The notes below the pieces were generated by a model. It ran no database searches and was not told the DNA's origin. It saw nothing but the letters and a program-made list of their open reading frames with translations. The position numbers and the translations under genes were made by a program. 64,000 nt of DNA from Clostridium sp. CF012 (GTDB taxonomy: Bacteria > Bacillota > Clostridia > Clostridiales > Clostridiaceae). Shown here one piece after another: positions 35,572-44,447 of the stretch. Where the stretch lies: positions 26,388 to 90,387 of the forward strand of contig NZ_JAHLEF010000018.1 of NCBI RefSeq assembly GCF_018861755.1. Reading direction: 5' to 3'. Within the stretch, counting starts at the first letter, position 1; every line of letters starts with the position of its first letter.

Positions 35572-36324
35572 ATGGATCAAAAAATAGTTAAAAAGAACAA
35601 TTATAATTATGAAGATAATATGCTCCTCATTCAATTGGCTAGAGATGGTGAACCTGGTGCGCTAGATAGGCTAGTAGAAATGAACTTACCATTAGTTGCA
35701 TCAATTAGTAAAAAATTTCTCAATAGGGGATATGAGTATGATGATATATTCCAAATTGGCTGTATTGGTCTAGTAAAAGCAATTAATAATTTTGACACTA
35801 AGTATAACGTGAAGTTTTCAACTTATGCAGTGCCAATGATAATGGGAGAGATTAAAAGATTTCTTCGGGATGACGGAATTATAAAAGTGAGTAGAAGTGT
35901 TAAAAATACTGCTCGGAAATTACATTATGATAAAGACACTCTAACAAAAGAACTAGGTAGAGATCCTACCATTGAAGAACTATCAGCTTTTTCTAATATT
36001 GAAAAAGAAGATATAGTATATGCACTAGAGTCTGCAAGTAATATGCAGTATTTATTTGATACAATACACCAAGATGATGGTGCCCCAGTATTACTAATAG
36101 ATAAATTAAGTGAAAAATATGAAGAAGATAACGAGGTTTTGGATAAGATTGCCCTAAAAGAAGCACTTAGAAAACTTGATGCAAAATCAAGGCAAATAAT
36201 TATGCTAAGATATTTTAAAGATAATACACAAATTCAGGTAGCGAAAATGATGGGAATAAGCCAAGTACAAGTATCAAGAATAGAAAAGAAAGTTTTAAAA
36301 ATAATGAAAGAAAAGCTGAGCTGA
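35572..36324 (+). CDS. sigF: RNA polymerase sporulation sigma-F factor
   Basis: The 250-residue sigma-70-family protein has region 2 (YEYDDIFQIGCIGLVKAINNFD, split here as YEYDDIFQIG and LVKAINNFD; then YNVKFSTYAVPMIMGEIKRF), region 3 (DPTIEELSAFS) and region 4.2 (TQIQVAKMMGISQVQVSRIE). It is the first compartment-specific sigma factor, active in the forespore. It ends the spoIIA operon at the hairpin 36335-36380. Also known as spoIIAC. Confidence 0.97.
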   Translation: MDQKIVKKNNYNYEDNMLLIQLARDGEPGALDRLVEMNLPLVASISKKFLNRGYEYDDIFQIGCIGLVKAINNFDTKYNVKFSTYAVPMIMGEIKRFLRDDGIIKVSRSVKNTARKLHYDKDTLTKELGRDPTIEELSAFSNIEKEDIVYALESASNMQYLFDTIHQDDGAPVLLIDKLSEKYEEDNEVLDKIALKEALRKLDAKSRQIIMLRYFKDNTQIQVAKMMGISQVQVSRIEKKVLKIMKEKLS

Positions 36325-36334
36325 TAAGATGAAA

Positions 36335-36380
36335 TATAGATAAACAACTTCAATGTTTGATTGTAAGTTGTTTATCTATA
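36335..36380 (+). terminator. Terminator of the spoIIA operon
   Basis: Perfect 16-base arms TATAGATAAACAACTT (36335-36350) and its complement (36365-36380) with a 14-base loop lie 10 bases after the sigF stop. A T-rich stretch follows a few bases on. Confidence 0.75.
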
Positions 36381-36511
36381 GATGATTCTTATTTTTTTTG
36401 ACTAAAATTTATATAATTGCAAATAATAATTTAGTGATAAAATATATTCTAACCGAATAATTCAATATAATAAATAGTGTCCATTTTAAAGAAGAGCAAG
36501 GAGGATATTTC

Positions 36512-36964
36512 ATGAAAGTGGAAGAAAAAACTATAAGAAAAAAGTTTGAACACCTCAATTCTAATAAAATTCCTAAGCCTAATCTACTGTTACATTGCTT
36601 TAATGCCTTTTGGGTTGGAGGATTGATATGTGTAATTGGACAATTTATCAGCGATTTTTTTTCAAAAATGGGTGTTCCGATCGATGAGCTAGGGAGCTAT
36701 GTTTCCATAGTTATGGTGTTTCTAGGAGCTATACTTACGGGCATAGGTATATATGATAAGCTAGGTGATTTTGCAGGAGCAGGCTCCGTTGTACCAATTA
36801 CAGGGTTTGCAAATTCCATTGTTTCGCCAGCAATGGAATTTAAAAAAGAGGGTTTTGTTTTTGGTGTAGCGGCTAAAATGTTTACAATTGCAGGACCTGT
36901 TTTAGTATATGGAATTGGTTCATCTGTAATCGTAGGTATTTTATATTACTTTATAAGGTGGTGA
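36512..36964 (+). CDS. spoVAC: Stage V sporulation protein AC
   Basis: The 150-residue membrane protein has four to five hydrophobic segments (AFWVGGLICVIGQFISDFF; VSIVMVFLGAILTGIGIY; the SVVPITGFANSIVSPAMEF segment). SpoVA proteins form the dipicolinic-acid channel of the forespore inner membrane. Family length is about 150. It lies 187 bases after sigF beyond a terminator; spoVA is a sigma-G operon in Bacillus, but I could not find a convincing sigma-G promoter by eye. AAGGAGG precedes the ATG. Confidence 0.95.
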   Translation: MKVEEKTIRKKFEHLNSNKIPKPNLLLHCFNAFWVGGLICVIGQFISDFFSKMGVPIDELGSYVSIVMVFLGAILTGIGIYDKLGDFAGAGSVVPITGFANSIVSPAMEFKKEGFVFGVAAKMFTIAGPVLVYGIGSSVIVGILYYFIRW

Positions 36965-36970
36965 TTTAAA

Positions 36971-37987
36971 ATGGGTAGAAGAATTGGAGTTCAAACAGTT
37001 GAAATTCAAAGCAAACCTAGAATTATTGGTACTTATAATATAGTGGGTCCTAAGGAAGGTCAGGGACCATTAAAAGAGTATTTTGATAGAATTTTAAAAG
37101 ACGATCTTAATGGAACTACTAGTTTTGAAAAAGCTGAATCAAGTCTTTTATATATTGCGATTAAAGAGAGTATAAAAAAAGCAAAATTACAGGAAACTGA
37201 TATAAATTATCTACTAGCAGGAGATTTACTAAATCAGCTAATCTCTTCAAGTTTTGCAGCTAGAGATTTGAATATACCCTTTCTAGGACTTTATGGAGCT
37301 TGTTCAACTATGGCAGAGTCTTTAAGTATAGGTTCAATGATAATGGATGGAGGCATGGCTAATTATGTTGTAGCAGCTACTTCATCGCATTTCTCCTCAG
37401 CTGAAAGACAATATAGGTTACCATTAGAAATGGGAAGTCAGAGAGCTCCAACGGCACAATGGACCGTTACTGGAGCAGGATCAATGGTTTTAGGCAAAAA
37501 AGGTGATTTTCCTTATGTTACACATGTTACGACTGGCAAAGTTAAAGACTATGGAATAACCGATGTAAATAATATGGGGGTTGCCATGGCACCCGCAGCT
37601 GTGGACACTATTAAACAGCACTTTATGGATACGGGAAGAAAACCTTCGGATTATGATATTATTGCAACGGGAGACCTAGGCATGGTAGGAAGACAATTTA
37701 CCGAGGAATTGCTCTTAGAATATAAGTATGATATGAAAGGTCATTATATTGACTGTGGTGAGGAAATTTTCAATGCTGAAAAACAAGGAACTAATGCAGG
37801 TGGTAGTGGGTGTGGATGCTCTGCAGTGGTTGCAACAGGGTACCTACTCAAAAATATGCTAAAGGGAAAATTTAAAAGAATACTTTTAGTTTCCACAGGA
37901 GCGCTTCTAAGTCCTACCTCATCTTTGCAAGGAGAAACAATACCAGGAATAGCACATGCTGTTTGTATAGAGTTTGGAGGTGAATAA
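36971..37987 (+). CDS. spoVAD: Stage V sporulation protein AD
   Basis: The 338-residue soluble, thiolase-fold protein has GACSTMAESLSIGSMIMDGG near residue 112, where thiolases carry the catalytic cysteine, and TNAGGSGCGCSAVV near 275. In Bacillus SpoVAD binds dipicolinic acid directly. It starts 6 bases after spoVAC and its stop is directly followed by the ATG of spoVAE, so the three genes are a tight operon. Confidence 0.96.
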   Translation: MGRRIGVQTVEIQSKPRIIGTYNIVGPKEGQGPLKEYFDRILKDDLNGTTSFEKAESSLLYIAIKESIKKAKLQETDINYLLAGDLLNQLISSSFAARDLNIPFLGLYGACSTMAESLSIGSMIMDGGMANYVVAATSSHFSSAERQYRLPLEMGSQRAPTAQWTVTGAGSMVLGKKGDFPYVTHVTTGKVKDYGITDVNNMGVAMAPAAVDTIKQHFMDTGRKPSDYDIIATGDLGMVGRQFTEELLLEYKYDMKGHYIDCGEEIFNAEKQGTNAGGSGCGCSAVVATGYLLKNMLKGKFKRILLVSTGALLSPTSSLQGETIPGIAHAVCIEFGGE

Positions 37988-38347
37988 ATGAATAATTACA
38001 TTATGGCTTTTATTGTTGGGGGGGCAATTTGTGTAATAGGTCAAATACTTATGGACACTACTAAATTAACACCAGCTAGAATATTAGTTGTATTTGTAAC
38101 TGGTGGCGTAATACTAGGTGCACTAAATATATATGATGTGGTGATAAAATATGGAAAAGCAGGTGGCAGTATACCACTGCCTGGTTTTGGATATAGCTTA
38201 GCTAAAAGCGTAATGAAGGAAGTAGATGAGGTTGGTCTTATAGGAGCATTTACGGGAGGAATAAAAGGCACTGCGGGAGGTATTACTGCTGCGATTTTTT
38301 TTGGGTATATTATGGCGTTAGTATTTAATCCTAAAACAAAAGGATAA
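37988..38347 (+). CDS. spoVAE: Stage V sporulation protein AE (AEb type)
   Basis: The 119-residue membrane protein has four hydrophobic segments, opening YIMAFIVGGAICVIGQILMD and containing SIPLPGFGYSLAKSVMKEV. It is the third part of the minimal clostridial SpoVAC-AD-AE channel; the extra Bacillus genes (spoVAA, AB, AEa, AF) are absent as expected. Its first codon follows the spoVAD stop without a gap. Confidence 0.95.
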   Translation: MNNYIMAFIVGGAICVIGQILMDTTKLTPARILVVFVTGGVILGALNIYDVVIKYGKAGGSIPLPGFGYSLAKSVMKEVDEVGLIGAFTGGIKGTAGGITAAIFFGYIMALVFNPKTKG

Positions 38348-38390
38348 AAAAAACTACTATCAAAAATCAAAATTTGATAGTAGTTTTTTT
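38347..38390. terminator. Bidirectional terminator between spoVAE and the PBP1A gene
   Basis: Perfect 18-base arms at 38347-38364 and 38373-38390 (AAAAAAACTACTATCAAA and its complement) end in A- and T-runs, suitable for both converging transcripts. Confidence 0.92.
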
Positions 38391-38393
38391 ATG

Positions 38394-40895
38394 TTAATGA
38401 TTGCCATTATTACCTTTGGGAGGAGCATTACCGGTTGGATCCGTAACAGGAGGAACCGTAACAGGAGGATCTGTAACAGGAGGATCCGTAATTGGAGGAT
38501 CCGTAATTGGAGGATCTGTAACAGGTGGAACATTAACCGGTGGAATAATAATTTTTTTTGAAAAGGTGTCAACAGCTGTTGGTAAAACATAAGGTGAATC
38601 TATTAAGAACACATTAGGTATATAATTTCTCTTTATAAACACCCTTGTTTCTATCTTTTCAAGTGGTGTAAATTCTGATGTCAGAACATATTTACCACTA
38701 GGATCCTTGATAACTTTTTCCGAAACATGTATGCTATCTACTGTTGTTGGCTGAGTTCCGTCAATAAATAGTTCAGAGTAAACTCTATTGCCTCTTGGAT
38801 CTGCATATGTTAAGGCTGAAGGTATATCTCCCGAATCCTTTGATACGGAGTAGGAGGATATACCAGAAGGCCGCTCTACTTCCTTAACTGGAAGATTGGT
38901 GTGGGCGACTTTCATAAGTTTTCCCCATAATAATGCGGCGTCATTACTACCTAGTCCTTGAATTTCAACATTTTCTCTATCAGTTCCGATCCAAACAGCT
39001 GCAGAATAATATGGTGTTAATCCAACAAACCATAAATTTTTTGAATCAGAAGAAGTACCAGTTTTACCTCTAACAGGCATGTCGCTAAAAGGAGCATTTG
39101 TTCCAGTACCACCTGCAGTTACAGGACCACGCAATAAATCGTACATTATATAAGCACTTTGAGGAGATAAAACAGGTTTTGGATCATATTTTGTTTGGAG
39201 CAATACTTTCCCATCCCTATCAACTACTTTAGTGTATAATCTTGGATCAGTGCGCATTCCATTGTTACCAAAAACGCCATATGCCGTTGCCATAGTAAGA
39301 GGATTAGTTCCCAAATACTTACCACCATTCAATTGCCCAAGGGCCATAGCAGCGGAACTGCCCTTATCTGTGTCATCTAACTGTAATCCAAATTTTTCAC
39401 CATAAGATGCACCAGTCTTAAGAGTAATCATATCCTCAATTTTCACAGCAGCCACGTTAACAGAATATTTAAGACAATCTCTTAGGGTTAAATATCCTTT
39501 ATATGTATTGCCAGAATTTTTAGGATTATATGGAGGATTATTCTTTCCACCTAATCTATTTGCCATTTCATCTGTTAATGGTGAATCTTCAATAATCGTA
39601 GAAGCTGTAGCTATTTTCGTATCAATAGCTGGCCCATATACGGTTAGTGGCTTAATAGTTGATCCAGGTGGCTTCAAGAAGGACATAGACGCAGCTCTGT
39701 CAAAAGTCATAGGACCTTCGTCGCTAGTTCCTCCTATAATAGTTTTAACTTCACCAGTATGATAATCTGTGATAACTGAAGCAGCTCGGATTTTTGGGTT
39801 GTTCCCTTTATTTGATTTCACAGTATTATCAATCAGTTTCTGGGATGCAATTTGGAGATTTCTATCCATGGTTGTAGAAATTTTTAATCCATCGTACATA
39901 AGCATTGAAAATGCTTCTGCTTGGCTAATATTTAATGTTTTCATCAAATCTTCAGAAACCTGAACAATTGCGGGCCTAGAGAAGAACTCAAAGTTCATCT
40001 TGTTTGCATCTTTTATTGAAAAACTAAATACTAGCTTTTCAGCCATAGCTAAATCAAATTGTGCTTTGGTGATTTTGTTATATCTTAACATGCTTTCAAG
40101 AACAGTTTTTGTTCTATTTGAAACAAAAGCCTCTTTAGACTTTGCTGCTTTATATGCCAAGTTATATGAAAGAGTAGGATTCTGTGCAGCACTAGCAATA
40201 AAAGCAGATTGTTTTAAGGTTAATTTTTCAATAGACTTACCAAAATATTGCTGTGAGGCTGCTTCCACACCGTGAGCTTTTCCCCCTAAAAAAATAGTGT
40301 TTACATAAGCTTCTAAAATTTGGTCTTTAGTCAAAATCTTCTCTAACTTTAGCGAAAGAGAAATTTCTTGAACTTTTCTTTTTATAGAAGTTCTATTCTC
40401 CATAGAATCTTCTAAAAACATTCTATATTTAACCAATTGTTGAGTTATAGTTGATGCGCCTTGGAGACTTTCGCCACTCCCCTTTATTTTTATTTTTATA
40501 TCATTTAATACAGCCCCACCCAATCGTTTTATGTCAATGCCCGGGTGTGTACCAAATCTAGAATCCTCAATACTTATAAATGCATCCCTAAGGGTGAGTG
40601 GAACTTTATTAATAGATATATTAGTTCTTCTTTCAGAGGTAATATATTCATCCATATACTTTGAATCATTGTCATATAGTATTGAGGGTTCATCTAATTT
40701 TAAAAATACATTAATATCTAAGTCAGGAGCTGTTTTAACCATAGCTAGGACTACTCCACTCATAGCTACCATGGCTATTAAGGCTATAAACATAATAGTA
40801 AAAACAAGGCTTTTAAAAACTTTCCTGCCCGTTGACTTTTTCTTCTTAGGTGTAGGCTTTTTATCTTTAATTTGAGTAGTTACTTTTTCTTTCAT
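38394..40895 (-). CDS. Bifunctional penicillin-binding protein 1A with a Pro/Thr-rich repeat tail
   Basis: The 833-residue class A PBP has an N-terminal lysine-rich cytoplasmic part, one membrane anchor (VFTIMFIALIAMVAMSGVVL), a transglycosylase domain (FISIEDSRFGTHPGID near 108, STITQQLVKY) and a transpeptidase domain with the SxxK serine in PGSTIKPL, SVN and KTGTS. It polymerises and cross-links peptidoglycan outside the membrane. The C-terminal 40 residues are 5-residue repeats of the form PP[VI]TD, encoded by 15-base units, a likely wall-spanning or flexible tail. AAGGAGG precedes the ATG on the minus strand. Confidence 0.94.
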   Translation of the reverse strand: MKEKVTTQIKDKKPTPKKKKSTGRKVFKSLVFTIMFIALIAMVAMSGVVLAMVKTAPDLDINVFLKLDEPSILYDNDSKYMDEYITSERRTNISINKVPLTLRDAFISIEDSRFGTHPGIDIKRLGGAVLNDIKIKIKGSGESLQGASTITQQLVKYRMFLEDSMENRTSIKRKVQEISLSLKLEKILTKDQILEAYVNTIFLGGKAHGVEAASQQYFGKSIEKLTLKQSAFIASAAQNPTLSYNLAYKAAKSKEAFVSNRTKTVLESMLRYNKITKAQFDLAMAEKLVFSFSIKDANKMNFEFFSRPAIVQVSEDLMKTLNISQAEAFSMLMYDGLKISTTMDRNLQIASQKLIDNTVKSNKGNNPKIRAASVITDYHTGEVKTIIGGTSDEGPMTFDRAASMSFLKPPGSTIKPLTVYGPAIDTKIATASTIIEDSPLTDEMANRLGGKNNPPYNPKNSGNTYKGYLTLRDCLKYSVNVAAVKIEDMITLKTGASYGEKFGLQLDDTDKGSSAAMALGQLNGGKYLGTNPLTMATAYGVFGNNGMRTDPRLYTKVVDRDGKVLLQTKYDPKPVLSPQSAYIMYDLLRGPVTAGGTGTNAPFSDMPVRGKTGTSSDSKNLWFVGLTPYYSAAVWIGTDRENVEIQGLGSNDAALLWGKLMKVAHTNLPVKEVERPSGISSYSVSKDSGDIPSALTYADPRGNRVYSELFIDGTQPTTVDSIHVSEKVIKDPSGKYVLTSEFTPLEKIETRVFIKRNYIPNVFLIDSPYVLPTAVDTFSKKIIIPPVNVPPVTDPPITDPPITDPPVTDPPVTVPPVTDPTGNAPPKGNNGNH
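38434..38540 (-). repeat. 15-bp tandem repeats encoding PPxTD units
   Basis: About seven imperfect 15-base units (on the plus strand AGGATCYGTAAYWGG) encode the proline/threonine-rich tail of the PBP. Units differ mainly at the valine/isoleucine codon. The period of 15 keeps the frame, so copy number can vary without breaking the gene. Confidence 0.85.
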
Positions 40896-41090
40896 TGAAT
40901 GTCCTCCTTGTATTTCTCTGGAGCGGATGATAATTATTAATTTACAAGTCTTATGTGAAAATACATATTGTAAAGTATAATTAGTTGTTAATATTATACC
41001 ATATATTTATATTAATATAAAATATCCATTTTGATATACTATTTAATTCTGTAGCTTACAAGAACTACATATAATAACATATAATCTTAA

Positions 41091-41768
41091 ATGGAGGTAA
41101 TAAATATTAAAAACAAAGTTAAAACTAGAATATTAATAATTATAACCATAATTATGATAAATTTTACAATATTCATATATATTTTTGATAAAACCGTAAT
41201 GCCCACCGTAATGGCAGTAGCTGATGCAGAAATGAGAGCAAAAGCAACAGAAATTGTTAATAGAGCAATTATTAATGAATATTCCAAGCAGTTTAACTAC
41301 GATGAGATTATAAGAGTTGATAAAGATTCTGAAGGGAATATTGTAATGCTAAAAGCAGATACTTTAAAAATGAATAAAATAGCCTGTGATGTTGCGCTGC
41401 AAACCCAAAAGGAGCTCTTGAAATTGGGGGATATAGGCATCAAAGTCCCTATAGGTTATATAACAAGAAATAATATTTTATCTTATTATGGTCCACGCAT
41501 AACCATAAAAATGCAGCCTGTAGGCCTTGTAGAAACTAAATATTCTTCTGAGTTTGAAAGTGCAGGTATAAATCAAACTAGACATAAGATCTATGTTAAA
41601 GTAAAAACCACAGTTAAAGTAATTATTCCCTTGAAAAGCAATGATATCGAAGTAGCTAATGAGATACCAATTGCTGAAACCATTATTGTGGGAAAAACAC
41701 CCAATACTGCAATCGGTCTAGATTTAAATGGTACAGGTTTTAAACTGGGGAATAGTGGTGATAAGTAA
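41091..41768 (+). CDS. yunB: Sporulation protein YunB
   Basis: The roughly 220-residue protein has one N-terminal membrane segment (ILIIITIIMINFTIFIYIF) and the YunB pattern: VADAEMRAKATEIVNRAI, the LKADTLKMNKIACDVALQTQ region, and KVPIGYITRNNILSYYGPRI. In Bacillus YunB is a sigma-E-controlled protein needed for full sporulation. The ATG at 41091 overlaps its own GGAGG (41093-41097) and has no other ribosome site. The in-frame ATT at 41106 lies 8 bases from GGAGG and may be the true start. The conventional start is given here. Confidence 0.88.
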   Translation: MEVINIKNKVKTRILIIITIIMINFTIFIYIFDKTVMPTVMAVADAEMRAKATEIVNRAIINEYSKQFNYDEIIRVDKDSEGNIVMLKADTLKMNKIACDVALQTQKELLKLGDIGIKVPIGYITRNNILSYYGPRITIKMQPVGLVETKYSSEFESAGINQTRHKIYVKVKTTVKVIIPLKSNDIEVANEIPIAETIIVGKTPNTAIGLDLNGTGFKLGNSGDK

Positions 41769-41777
41769 TATAAACAT

Positions 41778-41807
41778 AAAAAAGTACGCAATTAAACGTA
41801 CTTTTTT
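41778..41807. terminator. Bidirectional terminator between yunB and hpt
   Basis: AAAAAAGTACG (41778-41788) and CGTACTTTTTT (41797-41807) pair around an 8-base loop and suit both converging genes. Confidence 0.88.
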
Positions 41808-41857
41808 TATTTCTAATTATATTTTGTGGACATTCCAAAGGAAGAGGTGAAAAATAC

Positions 41858-42382
41858 CTAATCTTCCCAATTAAATACGTAAGGTATATTTCTATAGTAG
41901 TCTCCGTAATTTAATCCATATCCCACTACAAAAAGATCTGGGATTTCAAAACAACAATAATCAGGTATTATATCAATTTTTCTTCGCTCATGCTTATCTA
42001 AAAGAACACAAGATTTAACAGAAGCAGCTCCAAGGGATCTTACCCTAGTCATAATAGAATTCATAGTTATTCCTGTATCAACAATATCATCCACTACTAA
42101 TACATCAAAACCGGAAATATTGTCAGGGATGTCATTTATAATATTAACTGTTCCAGAGGACTCTTCGTCTGCACCATAACTTGAAGTTGTCATAAAACCT
42201 ATTTTTGTAGGAACAGTTATTTGACGTACAAGGTCTGCAGTAAAGATGAAACTACCTCGGAGTAATGAAAGAATATATAATTTTTTTCCATCATAATCTT
42301 TGGATATTTCTAAACCAAGTTGTCCAACTCTTTCATCAATTTGGTCTTTAGATATAAGAATATTTACTTTTTTATCATCCAA
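41858..42382 (-). CDS. hpt: Hypoxanthine phosphoribosyltransferase
   Basis: The enzyme makes IMP or GMP from hypoxanthine or guanine and PRPP. The 174-residue protein has the PRPP-binding VLVVDDIVDTGITM near residue 95, the flexible-loop TSSYGADEESSGTV, and VVGYGLNYGDYYRNIPYV at the end. The frame extends to an ATG at 42424, but that codon overlaps the -10 box of a good minus-strand promoter. TTG at 42382 gives the usual (M)DDKKVNILIS start with a GAGGGCGGG ribosome site upstream. Confidence 0.92.
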   Translation of the reverse strand: MDDKKVNILISKDQIDERVGQLGLEISKDYDGKKLYILSLLRGSFIFTADLVRQITVPTKIGFMTTSSYGADEESSGTVNIINDIPDNISGFDVLVVDDIVDTGITMNSIMTRVRSLGAASVKSCVLLDKHERRKIDIIPDYCCFEIPDLFVVGYGLNYGDYYRNIPYVFNWED

Positions 42383-42423
42383 TGTTAATCCCGCCCTCGT
42401 TATATATTTACAATAGTGGTTCA

Positions 42424-42452
42424 ATAGTATAAAATTATAAGATAGTTGTCAA
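42424..42452 (-). promoter_or_regulatory. Sigma-A promoter of hpt
   Basis: On the minus strand TTGACA (42452-42447) and TACTAT (42429-42424) are 17 bases apart. Transcription would start near 42417, about 35 bases before the TTG start codon of hpt. Confidence 0.75.
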
Positions 42453-42503
42453 GTATAAGAATACGAAAACTTGTTAAAATATATTAGAATGGAGTGATAT
42501 GCG

Positions 42504-44291
42504 TTGATTTATGGAAATATTGATGGTGTTAAGATTTCAATTTTAAATAAATTAGAAAATGCTTGTGATATAAGAGTTTCAAAAGATTGCATTTTATCTG
42601 AAGAACTGGTAGATATACTAGTTGAGGTAACACAAGATTTAAAAAGAGAAGTCAGTGCGGCAATTGATAGAAAAGGTAAAATAATTAGTATGGCAATTGG
42701 CGACAGTAGCACAGTGGAACTGCCTATAATAGATATAAGAGAAGGGCGTTTATCTGGAGTTAAAATAGTACATACCCATCCCAATGGAAATTCTAGATTG
42801 TCTGCTCTTGATATGTCAGCACTAATAAAACTAAAGTTAGATTGTATAGTGGCTATTGGCATTTCAGAAAAAGAAGACTTAAAGTATAATGTAGGTTTTT
42901 GTGGAATAGAAAATAATATTCTAGTAGAAGAAGAAATAGGACCTCTAAGTATAGATCAAGTAATAGAATATGATATCATTGACAAAGTTAAACACATAGA
43001 AAAATTAATGAAGACAAGTGAAATCATTGAAGATGATGCAGAAAGAGCTATATTAGTGGGTATAGAAAGCGAAGAGGACTTAGTAGAACTTCGGGAGCTT
43101 GCAAAGGCCTGTAATGTAGAAACGGTAGATATAATTCTGCAAAATAGACATAAAATAGATCCAGCCTTATATATAGGTAGCGGTAAAGCAGAAGAAATTG
43201 CGGGTTTTAGACAAGCGCTAAGAGCGAATTTAGTTATTTTTGATGATGAATTATCTGGCTCGCAAGTTAGAAATTTAGAAGAAGTGCTTGGGTGCAAGGT
43301 TATAGACAGGACTACATTGATATTAGAAATATTTGCACGAAGAGCAAGAACTAGGGAAGCAAAAATTCAAGTTGAACTTGCACAATTAAAGTATAGGTTA
43401 CCACGTTTAAAGGGACTTGGAACTATGCTTTCAAGAACCGGTGCGGGAATTGGAACAAAGGGGCCTGGAGAGAAAAAATTAGAAATTGATAAAAGACGAA
43501 TACGCGAAAGTATTTTTGATTTAAACAAAGAATTAGAAAAAATAAGAACTACCAGAAGTGTACAAAGGGAAAAGAGAAGTCGCGAAAGTGTTTCGAAAAT
43601 ATCCTTAGTCGGGTACACTAATTCAGGAAAATCAACACTTAGAAATACATTATGCGATGTAGCTGCGCTAAAAAGTGCAGTTCAAAAAGATAAAGTCTTT
43701 GAAGCAGATATGCTATTTGCAACCTTAGACGTAACAACAAGAGCACTACTATTACCTGATAATCGTGTGGCAGCAGTAACGGATACTGTAGGTTTTATAA
43801 GAAAACTTCCTCATGACCTGGTGGAAGCCTTTAAATCTACATTAGAAGAAGTTGTATATTCAGATTTATTGATGCACATAGTAGATGTATCCTCAGATAG
43901 TGCAGAACTACAAATAGAAGCTGTAGATTTGGTATTAACAGAACTTGCGGTAATTGATAAGCCAATGATATTGGTGTTAAATAAAATTGATAAAGCCTCA
44001 CCAGAAAACATCTTAAAGATAAAAGAAAAATATAAAAATTTAAAATGTATAGAAATATCCGCTAAGTATGGCACAAATTTGGAAGAGTTATTAAGAGAAG
44101 CTTGTGAAGATCTTCCGTATACGCTTAAAAAATTTAATGTACTTATACCATACACTGATCAATCCATGGTGGCATATTTGCATAGAGGTTCTAAGGTAGA
44201 ATCAGAAGAATACAGTGAAGAGGGAACTCTTATGTCAGTACAAGGGGACGATGAAATATATAACAAGTGTGAAAAATATATTGTAGTTTAA
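42504..44291 (+). CDS. hflX: HflX GTPase with an N-terminal JAMM/RadC-like domain
   Basis: The 595-residue protein is about 170 residues longer than a standard HflX. Residues about 190-590 are HflX: the glycine-rich RLKGLGTMLSRTGAGIGTKG, the G1 motif GYTNSGKST near 370, DTVGFIRKLPHDLVEAFKST and the NKIDKA specificity motif. The extra N-terminus carries THPNGNSRLSALD preceded by an H (H-x-H-x7-S-x-x-D), the JAMM metalloprotease signature as in RadC. HflX splits stalled or hibernating ribosomes. Start is TTG at 42504 with GGAG 9 bases before. It diverges from hpt. Confidence 0.92.
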   Translation: MIYGNIDGVKISILNKLENACDIRVSKDCILSEELVDILVEVTQDLKREVSAAIDRKGKIISMAIGDSSTVELPIIDIREGRLSGVKIVHTHPNGNSRLSALDMSALIKLKLDCIVAIGISEKEDLKYNVGFCGIENNILVEEEIGPLSIDQVIEYDIIDKVKHIEKLMKTSEIIEDDAERAILVGIESEEDLVELRELAKACNVETVDIILQNRHKIDPALYIGSGKAEEIAGFRQALRANLVIFDDELSGSQVRNLEEVLGCKVIDRTTLILEIFARRARTREAKIQVELAQLKYRLPRLKGLGTMLSRTGAGIGTKGPGEKKLEIDKRRIRESIFDLNKELEKIRTTRSVQREKRSRESVSKISLVGYTNSGKSTLRNTLCDVAALKSAVQKDKVFEADMLFATLDVTTRALLLPDNRVAAVTDTVGFIRKLPHDLVEAFKSTLEEVVYSDLLMHIVDVSSDSAELQIEAVDLVLTELAVIDKPMILVLNKIDKASPENILKIKEKYKNLKCIEISAKYGTNLEELLREACEDLPYTLKKFNVLIPYTDQSMVAYLHRGSKVESEEYSEEGTLMSVQGDDEIYNKCEKYIVV

Positions 44292-44341
44292 AATATATTG
44301 TAGTGTAAAATATCATTAATGAACTAATGGATAAGGTTGTG

Positions 44342-44379
44342 TTATTACACTTATTAAAAAAATAAAAAAGGTGTAATAA
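44342..44379 (+). terminator. Weak hairpin after hflX
   Basis: TTATTACAC (44342-44350) and GTGTAATAA (44371-44379) pair across a 20-base A-rich loop. With no T-run it is a marginal terminator. Confidence 0.4.
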
Positions 44380-44447
44380 AATCTATGGATACCTTATATA
44401 ATTAAGTATTAGGTCTATTGAATTTATCATAGTATATAGGAGTAGTT

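Noticed and set aside
38434..38540. Short regular repeats as a possible CRISPR array
   Set aside because: The units are 15 bases with no spacers and lie in frame within a coding sequence.
38401..40875. Several plus-strand ORFs (at 38401, 39508, 40000 and 40531) opposite the PBP1A gene
   Set aside because: They are antisense shadows of a complete, motif-rich minus-strand gene; the glycine-rich one is only the reverse reading of the PPxTD repeats.
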